From positions 57,883,865-57,947,864 of the forward strand of contig NC_092874.1 in assembly GCF_028372415.1 (NCBI RefSeq): DNA of 64,000 bases, given 5' to 3'. The position numbers were made by a program, and so were the translations under genes. The DNA is from Notamacropus eugenii (Eukaryota > Chordata > Mammalia > Diprotodontia > Macropodidae). Below are positions 20,605 through 30,900 of this stretch, one piece after another (position 1 is the stretch's first letter; every line of letters begins with the position of its first letter). The notes under the pieces were generated by a model, which was not told where the DNA came from, ran no database searches, and saw only the letters and a program-made list of their open reading frames with translations.

Positions 20605-20895
20605 GACTGCCTGTTCCTTTTTCAGAACATTGTGCCTCTTTAATTCAGCTTAAAATCATGTTAGTTTTATTTTTTGGCTTCTATGTCATACTGTCAACCC
20701 ATGTTGTGCATACAGACCTCCTAAAACCTCCAGAACTTTCTCCACATAAACTGTTATTTAGCCACAGATCTCCTAACTTAACATTACATATATAGCTGAT
20801 ACCTAAAATCCAACTGTAGAAATTTATGTTTATTCCTATTAAATTTCATTTTATTAGGTACATCCAGTTCCTAGTATAAATCCAACTTGGTCATA
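20605..20895 (-). mobile_element. CR1/L3 LINE 3' region
   Basis: Antisense CR1-type sequence: 'tgcctctttaattcagctta', 'tttggcttctatgtcatact', 'cacataaactgttatttagc', 'tattcctattaaatttcatt'. Clear, colinear resemblance to the mammalian L3/CR1 region. Confidence 0.8.
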
Positions 20896-20924
20896 ATACA
20901 ATGAAAAAAATATGTTGCTGTAGC

Positions 20925-21550
20925 CTTTTTGCTCACATTTGATTCAATATTTTTTGTTGATATTTATTTTGGATAGCAGTCTATAGTTTTCTTTCTCTGC
21001 TTTATCTCTTCTTGTTTAGGTATTAACATCATATTTGTGTCACAAGAATTAGGTAGGATCCCTTTTCCTTTTCTTTTCAACGTATAATATTAGAGTTATT
21101 CTTTGAATACTTGATAGAATTAATTGGAAAATCTATCTGATGTTAGATTTCTTTTTTTTTTTTGTTTGGAGGTTCATTTATGGATCATTCAATGTCTTTT
21201 TCTGGGACTGGGTTATTTAAATTCTTTGTTTCTTGTTCTAGTAATCTGGGCATTTTATGTTTTTGTAAATATCCATCCATTTCACTTAATTGATCAGTTT
21301 TGTCATAGACTTAGGCAAAATAATGTCTAACAATTTCCTGTGTATCAATTGTGAATTTTTCTATCATTTTTATATTGCTAATTTGACATTCTTCTCTTTT
21401 AAAAAAAAAATCAGAATAGCCAACAATGTATCTGTTTTATTAGTTTTCCTTCCCGAAAAACTAACTCATTGTTTTGCTTATCAATTCACTGTTTTTTTTT
21501 ACTCCAAATTCTTTCTTTTAACACTTTGAAATCTTTTCTCCTAAAATATA
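20925..21550 (-). mobile_element. L1 LINE ORF2 fragment
   Basis: Antisense L1 ORF2: 'tttttgctcacatttgattc', 'agtctatagttttctttctc', 'ttgtttcttgttctagtaat', 'ctgggcattttatgtttttg', 'aactaactcattgttttgct'. This internal piece has no 3' end, so it was truncated on both sides. Confidence 0.85.
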
Positions 21551-22109
21551 GTATTTGTGTCAGACTATGTCAAATGTTAGTCCCTTTCACTGCCACATAG
21601 TCTAAAAAAAGAATGATCACTTTGCCCAAAGATACCCATTATCCTTTTTACCTTAGCTTTCAGTTCCTCTTGGTTGGCTGGAACTCCAGAGTAGAAGTTC
21701 ATCGTTTCTTTCCTAGAGGTGGCAGTAATGGATCCACACCACCATTTTTTGGAGCAAAAGAAACAGCTTTTTCTCATAGGGGTTTAGTCGTACTTTCACT
21801 CTGTAAAATGGGCCATGCCTTTTACATAGCTCCCAATCTCTGGGACTCTTTTCACCCCTCTTGAGTCTCATTTTTTTTAATCTGCCTGCCTCTTGACATA
21901 ATTGGGATTCTTTTTGTCTGCTCCAAATACCTTTTCTTTTTTGCTTTTTTGTCAAATTGCTTCTTCCATTTTCTCCAGCAATGCTTATTCTCCCTGGAAA
22001 CTTGAAAAATTAACTTTGACAGCTTGTCCACCTAATTATAGGATGTAAAAATTGTTGATGATTTTTTTTTTGGATTTTTTGGGGGTTTTATTCTACTGAT
22101 GCAAAGTAT
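21551..22109. other. No recognised feature
   Basis: Pyrimidine-rich on the plus strand. No repeat or domain recognised. Confidence 0.35.
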
Positions 22110-22225
22110 TAATGATAATAAGAGTGGGTATTTACATAACACTCTACATACCCAGCTAATAATTGTCTGAGGAAGGATTAGAACTCAGGCCTTCCTGACT
22201 GCAAGTCCAATACTCTTGGACTTGG
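22110..22225 (-). repeat. MIR-type SINE fragment
   Basis: 'gggtatttacataacactct', 'cagctaataattgtctgagg' and 'aaggattagaactcaggcct', with an internal deletion of the MIR middle. Confidence 0.6.
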
Positions 22226-22317
22226 AATATGGAACAACTTTACTGGCTTGCATGATTTAAATGTCAAATTTAATTTAATAGTATTATGTATGGTGTATAT
22301 GGAGCAATGTGGTATAA

Positions 22318-22600
22318 CAATCAATTAATCAACATTTATCATGTGCCTTCTATGTGCCAGGCACTATGCTAAGCACTGGGGATACAAAAAGAGGCAAAAG
22401 ACAGACCTGCCTTCAAGACACTGACATTCTATTTGGGGAGATTAGAAGCAAACAAATATATATAAAGTGAGCTGGACACAGGATAAATATTAAATAATAG
22501 AGGGAAAACCCTAGAATTAAGAGGGGTTGGGGATGATGTCTTGTAAAAGATGGGGTTTTAGTGGGGTCTTAAAGGAAGGCAGGGAGGGAAAGATCACTAC
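22318..22600 (-). repeat. L2 3' UTR, antisense
   Basis: 'ccttctatgtgccaggcact', 'gcactggggatacaaaaaga', 'acagacctgccttcaagaca', then the less-known upstream L2 part to 'gtggggtcttaaaggaaggc'. Confidence 0.8.
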
Positions 22601-22735
22601 ACCAGAACTTGGGAAACCTGGATTCTAACCTACTTCCCCTCTATCCTTTCTTCCCCAATTCATTAACTATGTGACCTTAAACAAAATTATATAATTTGTT
22701 TGAAGCCCAGCCTCTTCATCTGTAAAATGGGGCTA
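22600..22735 (+). repeat. MIR-type SINE
   Basis: 'gggaaacctggattctaacc', 'aactatgtgaccttaaacaa' and 'tcttcatctgtaaaatgggg'. Confidence 0.7.
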
Positions 22736-22744
22736 ATATGATCT

Positions 22745-22850
22745 ATCCTTTTGGGCTGCACAGAGTTAGGCTCGTTTCCATTTCTGCCTCTTACTAGTTA
22801 TGTGACCTAGGACAAATCACTCATCTTTCGGTTTTAGATTATTCACTTAT
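22745..22850 (+). repeat. MIR-type SINE fragment
   Basis: 'tctgcctcttactagttatg' then 'tgacctaggacaaatcactc'; the 3' half is missing where an antisense L1 begins. Confidence 0.6.
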
Positions 22851-22854
22851 TTTT

Positions 22855-23105
22855 ATTAATTAATTTATTTTTAGTTTTCAACATTTACTTCCCCAAGTGT
22901 TACATATTTCCCCCTCCCTCCCCAAGATGGTCCACAATCTGATATAAACATTCCTACTAAACATATTTTCACATTAGTCATGTTGGATAGAAGAATTATA
23001 ATGAATGGGAGAAACCATGAGAAAGAAAAAACAAAACAAAACACAAAAAAGAAAATAGTCTGCTTCACTCTGCATTCAGACTCCAGCTTAATCACTAAAG
23101 ACGAG
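22855..23105 (-). mobile_element. L1 LINE 3' UTR (marsupial type)
   Basis: Antisense L1 3' end: 'tttagttttcaacatttact', 'ctccctccccaagatggtcc', 'cacattagtcatgttggata', 'accatgagaaagaaaaaaca', 'tctgcattcagactccagct'. The element is cut off within the UTR on its 5' side. Confidence 0.88.
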
Positions 23106-23214
23106 AAGAATCCTTTCAGTTTTGACAGTCCGATACAGGTGAGAAAAGAGATGTCATTGTGCTTGGCAAAGCAGAATGTGGTTTAAAATGGTGAAATGAG
23201 GAATTGTAACTAAC

Positions 23215-23485
23215 ATGAGATGAACAGTGTTTTGTCCATCAGCCCTGATGGACAAACTGAGACCTGTTAAAGGCCTTAGCTTGAAAAGGCCAAGGTCTCT
23301 CCCACTGCATCCTGGGCCATCTCCAGTCATTCTGATGAATATCTGGCCACTGGACACAGATGGCTCTGGAGGACAAAGTAAGGCTGGTGACATTGCACAG
23401 CTCTCCCTCACTTAAATCCAATTCACTTGCAAGTCATGGCATCACCTCCCACAGTCCTCTTTGAGAATGAAGGACAAGCACCAAA
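23215..23485 (+). repeat. RTE-tailed SINE (copy 1)
   Basis: Sense copy of a roughly 250-bp SINE shared with 57389-57645 and 52777-52882. It has 'ccactgcatcctgggccatc', 'tccagtcattctgatgaata', 'cacttgcaagtcatggcatc' and the end 'cctctttgagaatgaaggac' plus aagcacc. That terminus matches the RTE-like LINE terminus at 52689-52708 at 15 of 20 positions. I do not know an official family name for it. Confidence 0.75.
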
Positions 23486-24369
23486 ATAACCATCAACCCT
23501 GACGTCCTTGAATCTGAATCAATCCAACTCTGTTTTTATCTGATAGGGGCTAGAATGCAGCGAGTCGGGAGATATACTGCCTCTATTAAGACCCTTGAGC
23601 TATAACATGAATACATTTTCTCTTAAGTCTTTCCCAAAACTTCCTCCCTGTATTTCTCTGATGGGCTGATGGAATACAAATTGAAACACAATGTATTCAT
23701 CTGTGTGCACAAAGTATCACACATGGAGGCAGTTAAAGCAAACAATGAAGAGTAACCACTTTTCCTTTTTAAAGTTTTAATATGAATGCCATTGCTGTTT
23801 TTGACATCTGGTCAGTAATCCCTGTTTCCAAAAGTAAAAATGAATTCACCAAACTAATAAATTTGAATCTGTTTGGTAAGATATTTACGTATGTGATTCT
23901 TATCATGCAAGTGTAATTGAAAACCATCCAGCGCTCTGTAAATTTAGAACTGCCTTTCCTAAATGTCAAGTGTTTATTACCTGGAAAAAAAAGAAAACAA
24001 CTCTCCATTTTAAAGGGCTCTGAGGTTTTCTTAATGTTGCATCTGGAGGACCTTTACTTTCCTAAATAAAGATTGCATTTTAGAAAACGATAGAAGACCG
24101 AAGAACATTCTTTGCTTAAAAATTCCATCCTTGTTCATGAAAACAGAGCTAGGTTATAAACTCAGGAAGGCATCTCACACTTTAGTTACTTGAAATCATC
24201 CAAATCTTCCTCATAGTCAGCTCCTCCCCACATCTTTTCCCTTTTAAGCATAATGAATATAGTCTGTGTTTTCAGTCATGAGGTTTAAAAAAACCATCTT
24301 TGGACTTGTGCTTTCTGAAAATGAAATGAAAAGTAATGCTTAGAAATCAAAATGTACTTTGAAAGTGAT
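23486..24369. other. No recognised feature
   Basis: About 0.9 kb without a named repeat and with no coding signal. Confidence 0.4.
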
Positions 24370-24560
24370 CACAGATTCTGGAATTGTGCAGTATTAAAAA
24401 GGAACCCCAGAGATCATCTAATACAATCTCAATTTATATCCAGAGGAAAGTTGAAGGCCTGCAAGATGATTTGCCTAATGGCATTCAACTGGTCAGCAGC
24501 AGTATCTAGAACCCAAGCCTAGGCTGCAGGTCTTCCAACTCCAAGCTCTTTTATGTTATA
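24370..24560 (-). repeat. MIR-type SINE
   Basis: Antisense: 'ccccagagatcatctaatac', 'agatgatttgcctaatggca', 'cagcagcagtatctagaacc' and 'gcaggtcttccaactccaag'. Confidence 0.7.
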
Positions 24561-24634
24561 TTATAGTGCTTCCCCCTTAATGCTTAAAGTTCTTAAAAAA
24601 TGTGGAGGGGACTACAAACAGAGGAAGACTGAAC

Positions 24635-24830
24635 TAGAACAAGAGTATTTAAGCCTTTCTGTATCATGGACCCCATTGGCAATTTGGTGGATAGGCCCAT
24701 TTTCAGAATAATATATTTTTTTAAAGATTCATTATTGAAGGAAAATTTCAATGTCAATTATAGGTGTAAAAAAGATGCAATTTTCCCAACCAAGTTTACA
24801 GACCCCCTAAAAGCTATCCATAGACTTGTT
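24635..24830 (+). mobile_element. hAT-type non-autonomous DNA transposon remnant
   Basis: 'cctttctgtatcatggaccc', 'cattggcaatttggtggata', 'ttcagaataatatatttttt' and 'acagaccccctaaaagctat' resemble a common mammalian hAT-Charlie-like element whose two ends both carry 'ggacccc' blocks. The extreme terminal inverted repeats are degraded, so the limits are approximate. Confidence 0.5.
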
Positions 24831-24834
24831 GGGT

Positions 24835-24940
24835 CATTGTGGTCACTAGGTGTTTCAGTGGAGAGAGTGAAAGACCTTCTCTCAAGGAGCTCATGTTCTG
24901 AGGGAGGAGATAACATGCAAACAACATGAAATTATCCAGC
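24835..24940 (-). repeat. L2 antisense fragment
   Basis: 'tctcaaggagctcatgttct' then 'gagggaggagataacatgca' is the complement of the L2 'ccattagaatgtaagctcc' region. Confidence 0.6.
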
Positions 24941-24944
24941 ACAG

Positions 24945-25089
24945 GGGTATGTATGTGTGTGTATATACATATATATACACACATAGATTGAAATAGATAT
25001 ATACACACATATACACATGTGTGTGTATATACATATATGTGTATGTGTGCTTATATATATGTGTGTATATACATATATGTGTATGTATG
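24945..25089. repeat. (TATG/TACA)n microsatellite
   Basis: Alternating purine-pyrimidine TG, TA and CA units with tatatac blocks. Similar tacacata units at 25378-25405, beyond the SINE, suggest that the SINE landed inside the array. Confidence 0.9.
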
Positions 25090-25354
25090 TTTGTTGTTTG
25101 TTGAGTTGTTTTTTAGTTGTGTCTGATTTTTTTGTGATCCTATTTAGGGTTTTCTTGTCAGAGATGCTGGAATGGTTTGCCATTATTTACTTCTCTATCT
25201 CATTTTATAGATGAGAAAACTGAGGCAAACAGGGTGAAGTGACTTGCCCAGAGTCACACAGCTAGGAAGTGTCTGAGTCCACATTTGAACTCAGGAAGAG
25301 GTATCTTCCTGACTCCAGACCCAGCACTCTATCTACTTAGCCACCTAACTGCCC
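25090..25354 (-). repeat. tRNA-derived CORE-SINE (long type)
   Basis: Antisense copy from 'ttgttgtttgttgagttg' through 'gatcctatttagggttttct', 'agatgagaaaactgaggcaa', 'agtcacacagctaggaagtg' to 'ttagccacctaactgcc'. Flanked on both sides by the same TA/CA-rich array. Confidence 0.92.
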
Positions 25355-25734
25355 ACCTAGCTCTGTGTGAGATACCTACATATACACATATACATGCACA
25401 CATATGACATAGCCAGCTTAGTTGCAGACGTTATAATTTTTAGAAAAGTCAGTAAACAGTACCAGGTCATACCACTTGTAACAGGGGAAAATTTTTCTAC
25501 TCTTGTTAGCTATCCCTGGGGGAGCGATTTTGCCATATTGTAAAGGATTTAGGTTCTTGTAGTAGAGCTCAGTTATAAGGAATTCAATTTCAAGCTTTCA
25601 ACATGTCTGGAATGTGGCATTATGACACTTGAATTTTCTTACGCTCAGTCTCTTTGAAAAGCCAGACATTTATCGATTCTAGATGAATATTTTAATCATT
25701 CATTCAACACACATTTATTGACTTTCTAATAAGT

Positions 25735-25955
25735 GTAAGGCAGTAGAACACGATACAATGGAAATAATGTGGAATTTGGCCTCAGGAGCCCAAGGTTCTA
25801 ATCCTGGTCCTAATTTACCAGTCTTACTTAAGCACATTATTCATTATTTTTAAGCATCAGTCTACTCTTCTACAAAATGGAAAACAATACTGTCCTGCCA
25901 ATCTCAGGAGTATTGTGAATCAGATGAAATAATGTATGTGCAAGCTTTTTGAGAA
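25735..25955 (+). repeat. MIR-type SINE
   Basis: 'caatggaaataatgtggaat', 'aaggttctaatcctggtcct', 'ctctactcttctacaaaatg'-like middle and 'cagatgaaataatgtatgtg'. Confidence 0.7.
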
Positions 25956-26589
25956 TTGCTAAGCCTACACAAATGGAGATTTCATTACATTCTGATTAAG
26001 GGGAAAAGAAACACCAACTTTTATTTGTAACCAACTCAAAGAAAACTCACTGTAGAAAATTAATGAAGAATAGTAATTTAGGTAATTGAGGATGGACTTT
26101 GATCCTTGTATAAAACCTTTTCCTTTTTTCAAGCCTGATGTCACTATGGTGCATGAAGCAACCAATACACTGAAGCTAATGTGATGAGTATGGATGGAGG
26201 ATAATTATTGCCTAACAAACATACATAACGAGGCAGTTCAGGCTCACTACTGACCAAACAAAGCACTTCTCATTATGCAATTTAAAAAGATATCTTAAGC
26301 AATGCACAATTAAATTTTTAAAAGATTAAGCATTTCACCCTGTGATGATGCTAAGATCACAGAGGGATTGATCTTTAGATCAGTCAAGTCAGCTGGAGCA
26401 TCTTTTTCTTTCCAGAGTAAGGAAAGAAAAAAGAGACTCTTTTTCCAAACCAGAATAAAATTCTATGTATATAACATGTAATCTCTATCCATTACATTAA
26501 GAACCTTACAGAAAATGTTCAATATTGCCTTGAATCTAAATTTTGAAAAATAGAAGCCATAATATATCCATAGATACTTAGATGAATCC
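25956..26589. other. No recognised feature
   Basis: About 0.6 kb of AT-rich sequence. Nothing identified. Confidence 0.4.
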
Positions 26590-26765
26590 ATGATCTTTGA
26601 GAATTACTATCTATGAGACCTCCTAGTACCTAAGGTACTAGACCTCCCTGTATCTGTCACATTCTCCTTGTTTGTAAAATGAGCAAGTTGGACTATATGG
26701 AAAGAAACTCTGAGATTTCTTTCAGCTCTGAATCTCTGATCACGTGATTCTGTGGTTCTCTAATC
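26590..26765 (+). repeat. MIR-like SINE fragment
   Basis: 'ccttgtttgtaaaatgagca', 'agttggactatatggaaaga' and 'tttctttcagctctgaatct'. Confidence 0.65.
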
Positions 26766-26935
26766 TTATCATTGTGAGTATCCAGTCCATCGGTGCAGGT
26801 CACACTCCATACATATCTTCCCATCCTGTGTGCTGGAGACAAAGAATTCAGGACAGTTCATCTGTCCACCCTTATTCTCACCACCCTATAAGCCTATTTC
26901 CTAGACACAGGAATCCTTGATAGGGACTTTTAAAT

Positions 26936-27077
26936 GAGAAGTGTCAAACTTCCTAAATGTGATTGGGGAGTGCTTAACAAAATAAATAAAAAAACACGTA
27001 GATAATGTTAATTTGTGATTTTCTGTATCAACATGCAGCCCACAGAGATCTGTTTCCAGTTGAGTTTAACACTACTG
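26936..27077. mobile_element. hAT-like MITE with TIRs and 8-bp TSD
   Basis: A 142-bp element with imperfect terminal inverted repeats. The left end gagaagtgtcaaactt matches the complement of the right end, cagtagtgttaaactc, at 12 of 16 positions. Both sides carry ttttaaat (26928-26935 and 27078-27085), and the shared direct repeat extends to ttttaaatga. The 8-bp TSD and CAG-type terminus fit the hAT superfamily. It has no coding capacity, so it would need a transposase in trans. Confidence 0.6.
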
Positions 27078-27085
27078 TTTTAAAT

Positions 27086-27565
27086 GACTTATCCATACCA
27101 AATAATAAACTGTGAAATCAAAAGATGAAATCCAAATTAACCAAGTTCTGAAGACAAAGCTAGAAAGCATTGAGCAAAGCAGGCTCAAGGTTGTGTAATT
27201 GTTGTCCAAGGACCTACTTAGTGGAGGGAGGAGGGGCTCATCTTATCACTTGGCTACCAGGTGATGATGTTTTTGGCAACAGAAACTCATGAAATAATCT
27301 ACTCAGGTAACAAGGGAGTAGAAGGAATATCCATCCCAAGGAAATCATAGCTATTTTGAGGTATCAAAATCAATGTATCTGTCTTTCTCATTTTTTATAA
27401 TCCATACCATCTAACATCAACAGATCTTATATTTGTGGGTTTTTTGGTCCACATTTGTGATTTCAGACCTGCCCATATTTTATGTACTCAATAAAGGTCC
27501 GTTGAAGGAATGAAAAGACAGTAGGAAGATAATCATGATCAGCTCCCTCTGTCCCTCTACTGCTT
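27086..27565. other. No recognised feature
   Basis: Unclassified. A weak L2-like end (atgtactcaataaaggtcc) sits near 27482. Confidence 0.35.
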
Positions 27566-27820
27566 GGGCAACTAGGTGGCCCAGTGTGGGTAGAGTATGG
27601 GGCCTGAAGTCAGGAAGACTCATCTTCCTGAGTTCAAATTTGGTTTCAGATACTTACCAGTTGTGTGACTCTGGGCAAGTCACTTAAACCTGAGGCAAGT
27701 TTGCCTCAGTTTCGTCATCTGTAAAATGAGCTGCAGAAGGAAATGGCAAACTACTCCAGTATCTATGCCAAGAAAACCCCAAATGGGGTCATGAAGACTT
27801 GGACATGATTGAAACAAAGG
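27566..27820 (+). repeat. tRNA-derived CORE-SINE (long type)
   Basis: Full sense copy. Its head is gggcaactaggtggcccagt (A-box region), the B box is cctgagttcaaatttggt, the CORE is 'tgtgtgactctgggcaagtc', with a small internal duplication (cctgaggcaagtttgcctca). It ends 'ccaaatggggtcatgaagac' and 'ggacatgattgaaac'. Confidence 0.93.
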
Positions 27821-28559
27821 AATAGCCACAACATCTATTGCTTATTCCAGCACCCACCATCTTTCTCCTTGGCCCATTACTCTTCCTGCCTTCAACTATA
27901 AATTAAAAACCTTTTGGTTTTGATCACTTTCTCTGTTGGGTTCTTAGTATATTAGGTGTTGGAGATAAGCCACTAAACATGCTCCAACATTTACTTATTA
28001 ACAACTCAAACCTAATATTTAGTGAGCATCCAGGAACATTTTTCAGCATAGTCAGGGCCCCAGAATCCCCCAAACTCTAACACAGGATGGTGCATGGCCA
28101 TCCTTAAGGCATCAGGCAATAGAGAAAAGGCATAGGCACAGTCCAAGTAGACAGCCCTGGTTAAAGTTACCTGATCAGCTTTGGATACAGTAAGCCCAAC
28201 TATGCAGCACAAATTCATCACTGTACAAAGCACTATCTCTGTGGGGAACAAGCATTGAGGATGCAGAGCACCCTTAGGGTCTGACTAATCATAGCTGGGG
28301 AGTCAAGTATTCCAATACCCACCCTGTGTAAGCACAGGAGATGCAAAGTAAGACAGGACAAACATAGTCTGAAGCTCAGGAAACAATGGCAGTTCATGGC
28401 AAAGAGTTCAGAAATCTCCCCATCCTGTACTCCTAGTCCTCTGAACTAAGATAGGCATGACCCTAAATTTGGATAGTGTTGTCCTTTAAATCAATATCAC
28501 ATGGTAAGACTTTAACCAATCACCAAAGAAAGGTTATTTCTTTTATTTTTTTTCTTTAA
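27821..28559. other. No recognised feature
   Basis: About 0.7 kb without an identified repeat or credible coding region. Confidence 0.4.
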
Positions 28560-28715
28560 AAGAATAGCACTTTGTAGTTCATAGCAGTTAATGGATTTCT
28601 AGCTGGGTCCCATGTTCAATCCTCTCATTTTCTAGCTAAGGAAACTGAGTCCTGTAGAAGTGAAGTGATTTGCCCAAGATCACACATAGAATATAGGTTT
28701 GAAACTAAATTCCTT
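28560..28715 (-). repeat. MIR-type SINE
   Basis: 'agaatagcactttgtagttc', 'cattttctagctaaggaaac', 'gaagtgatttgcccaagatc' and 'agaatataggtttgaaacta'. Confidence 0.75.
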
Positions 28716-29215
28716 GAACAATGTGGCATTCAAAATTCTTTTTATCCTAATTTAAATAAAAGGACCTATTCTAAAAAAAGATAAAATTAATTACTATAAC
28801 CCATGTTCATGACAGTTCTCTGGCTATGAATTAAGCCATGTTTTACATTATTATTTCCTGAGACTCATTTTTACCAATTTTAGCAGCAGATTAAAAGAAT
28901 GCCTAGAGTTATAAAAACTATTCAAGTCTTATACACCATTAAATCCTTTCAAAACAACTTTAGTGAAGCTTCCTTGATTCCAAAAAATGGAGGAACTTAA
29001 CAACACTGCTACTTCTCTTTATTAACACTTAGAATCTGTGCTAAATCACTTTTAAATACTTGCTGGGAGGCTCCATTTTAAAACCCTACTCCCTTCCATC
29101 TTTCATTGACTCATAGGAGAGATTAGGTAAAACAAGGCAGTCTCATGGAGCCAAAAGCACATTGTTCTATTGGAGGTCCTCTGCAGAGTTAGAGAATGCT
29201 ATTGGAAATGCATCT
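28716..29215. other. No recognised feature
   Basis: About 0.5 kb, AT-rich, nothing identified. Confidence 0.4.
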
Positions 29216-29450
29216 GCTGTTGTTGGTCTGACTCTCTATGATCCAGTTTGGGGTCTTCTTGGCAAAAATACTGCAATGGTTTGCCATTTTCTTCTGCAGT
29301 TCATTTTACAGATGCGGAAACTGAGGCAAACAGGATTAAGTGACTTGCCCAGGATCACACAGCTAATAAGTGTCTGAAGGTCAGTTTTGAACTTAGGAAA
29401 ATGAGTCTCCCTGGCTTGACACTCTCTCCAGTGAACTACCTAGCTGCTCC
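29216..29450 (-). repeat. tRNA-derived CORE-SINE (long type)
   Basis: Antisense: 'gctgttgttggtctgactct', 'gatccagtttggggtcttct', 'cagatgcggaaactgaggca', 'ggatcacacagctaataagt', to 'aactacctagctgctcc'. Confidence 0.92.
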
Positions 29451-29678
29451 AGACATGTCATCTACCTTTTCCTAAATACCAGTTTAATTCATTACTCTTA
29501 TGTGCACACTAAAAAAAACTCTCACAAAAAATTGTAACAGAAATCCATTACCTCAATTTTTTTTCTTTTTTAAAATGATGGCCCCATAATGCTTCAGAGG
29601 TGCGCCTGGCAAGGAACATGACTTTGCTGGGCATCCTCCTGAAAGATGCTAAGGCTAGGGTGGAGAAGAGAGTGTACC

Positions 29679-29783
29679 TGTGAGCCCAAGGAACATCACT
29701 GAAGGGACATCTGTGTGAACCCATCGAATGCCATTGAGGGGACATTAGTGTGAGCCCATGGAATGTTGTTAAGGAGACGAGGA
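29679..29783. repeat. Three-copy 35-bp tandem repeat
   Basis: Units start at 29679, 29714 and 29749, exactly 35 bp apart. Each opens with tgtgarcccawsgaa and contains a ca(t)tgargggacat-like middle. The third copy is the most diverged at its right end. It lies outside any repeat I can name. Its origin is unknown; LTRs of old retroviruses often carry such short tandem units. Confidence 0.85.
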
Positions 29784-30646
29784 GTTTTGAAGGTGAAAGA
29801 GAAGGAAGAGACGGAATGTTACCTGAATCCTAGCAGTTCTACCCACTGCTGGGAATTCTAGATTTGGGAATGTCAGGTTTTTGCTCTATGAGCACAAACT
29901 GAAGCTCATTAATTCATGGTAGGAGTGTATATGGGGTCTGGGAAGGTGACTGACTTAAGATGAGCAGAGTTTCAGATTCTAAACAAAGGGTGTGAGCAGT
30001 CACATCTTGCTGAAGCAAGAAAGTATAGTGCAGCATGAAGCTTCCTGCCATACTAAGAGTAACAAATGAGACGCTTATGAGTGGGCTTCAGATTTTCTGA
30101 GAGAATGAAAGCCTTTTACTAACAAACTGGGAGCAACCAAGGACTACTGAACCTCTGGGCTAGCTTTCATGCATGGGCTGGGAGCAGTGTGTGTGCGTGT
30201 GTGTGTGTGTGTATGTGACAGACAGAGAGATAGACAAAGAGAGAAAGAGGAGAGATATAGAGGAGAAACATAGGGAGATTTCAGATTTGACAAGATTTCA
30301 GACTTTATGAGGGGCTGAGTCTGAAAAGCAAATAGGAAATATAGTATATGATTGTGGTAATGCAAATAAAGCTCCTGCTTTTATTATCTCTGATTTAATC
30401 TCATCAAAGGTTTATTATAGTTAGTCCTTGAATTAGAGGTGAATCAATCGTAAACAGAGAGATGAGAAGAAGGAAGTTTTCCTTAGAGGATGGGTATAGC
30501 CATATATCATAATCTGGATGGGTAATCCACACTAACCTCTAGAATAAATGGAGAGAATGATTTCCACCCATAAAGAAGTAAAATTAAAGACTGAGCTTTG
30601 AGTAAGAGAGAGATTAGTCATTATCTTAATGGTTTAGAAGCCATTC
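29784..30646. other. Unclassified, possibly LTR-like fossil
   Basis: No named repeat. It holds a (gt)n run at 30187-30213 and a purine-rich block at 30219-30275. At 30365-30384 it has an 'aataaagctcctgctttt' type signal that resembles the R/U5 region of retroviral LTRs. Together with the 35-bp repeats upstream this could be an old solo LTR of unknown family. Both termini are unplaced. Confidence 0.25.
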
Positions 30647-30900
30647 GAGGTAGCTAGCAGGTTCAGTGGATAAAGCATTGTGCCTGGAGTCAGAAATACC
30701 TGAGGTCAAAACTGACCTCAAACCTCAGGCAAGTCACTTAACCACTGTTTGTGTCAGTTTACTCAATCGTATAATGGGGATAAGAATAACACTTACCTCC
30801 CAGGATTATTGTGAAGATCATATGAGATAATATTTATATAAAGTGCTTAGCTCAGTGCCAGGTACCTAGTAGGCACTTAATAGATGCTTATTCTGCATTA
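30647..30900 (+). repeat. MAR1-type SINE
   Basis: Head (aggtagctagcaggttcagt), 'gtgcctggagtcagaaatac', CORE (caggcaagtcacttaaccac), 'cacttacctcccaggattat', 'gatcatatgagataatattt' and the end 'ctagtaggcacttaatagat'. Confidence 0.9.

Noticed and set aside
27566-27650. tRNA-like head with A- and B-box motifs
   Set aside because: It is the promoter region of a SINE, not a tRNA gene: the cloverleaf is not complete and the CORE-SINE body follows.
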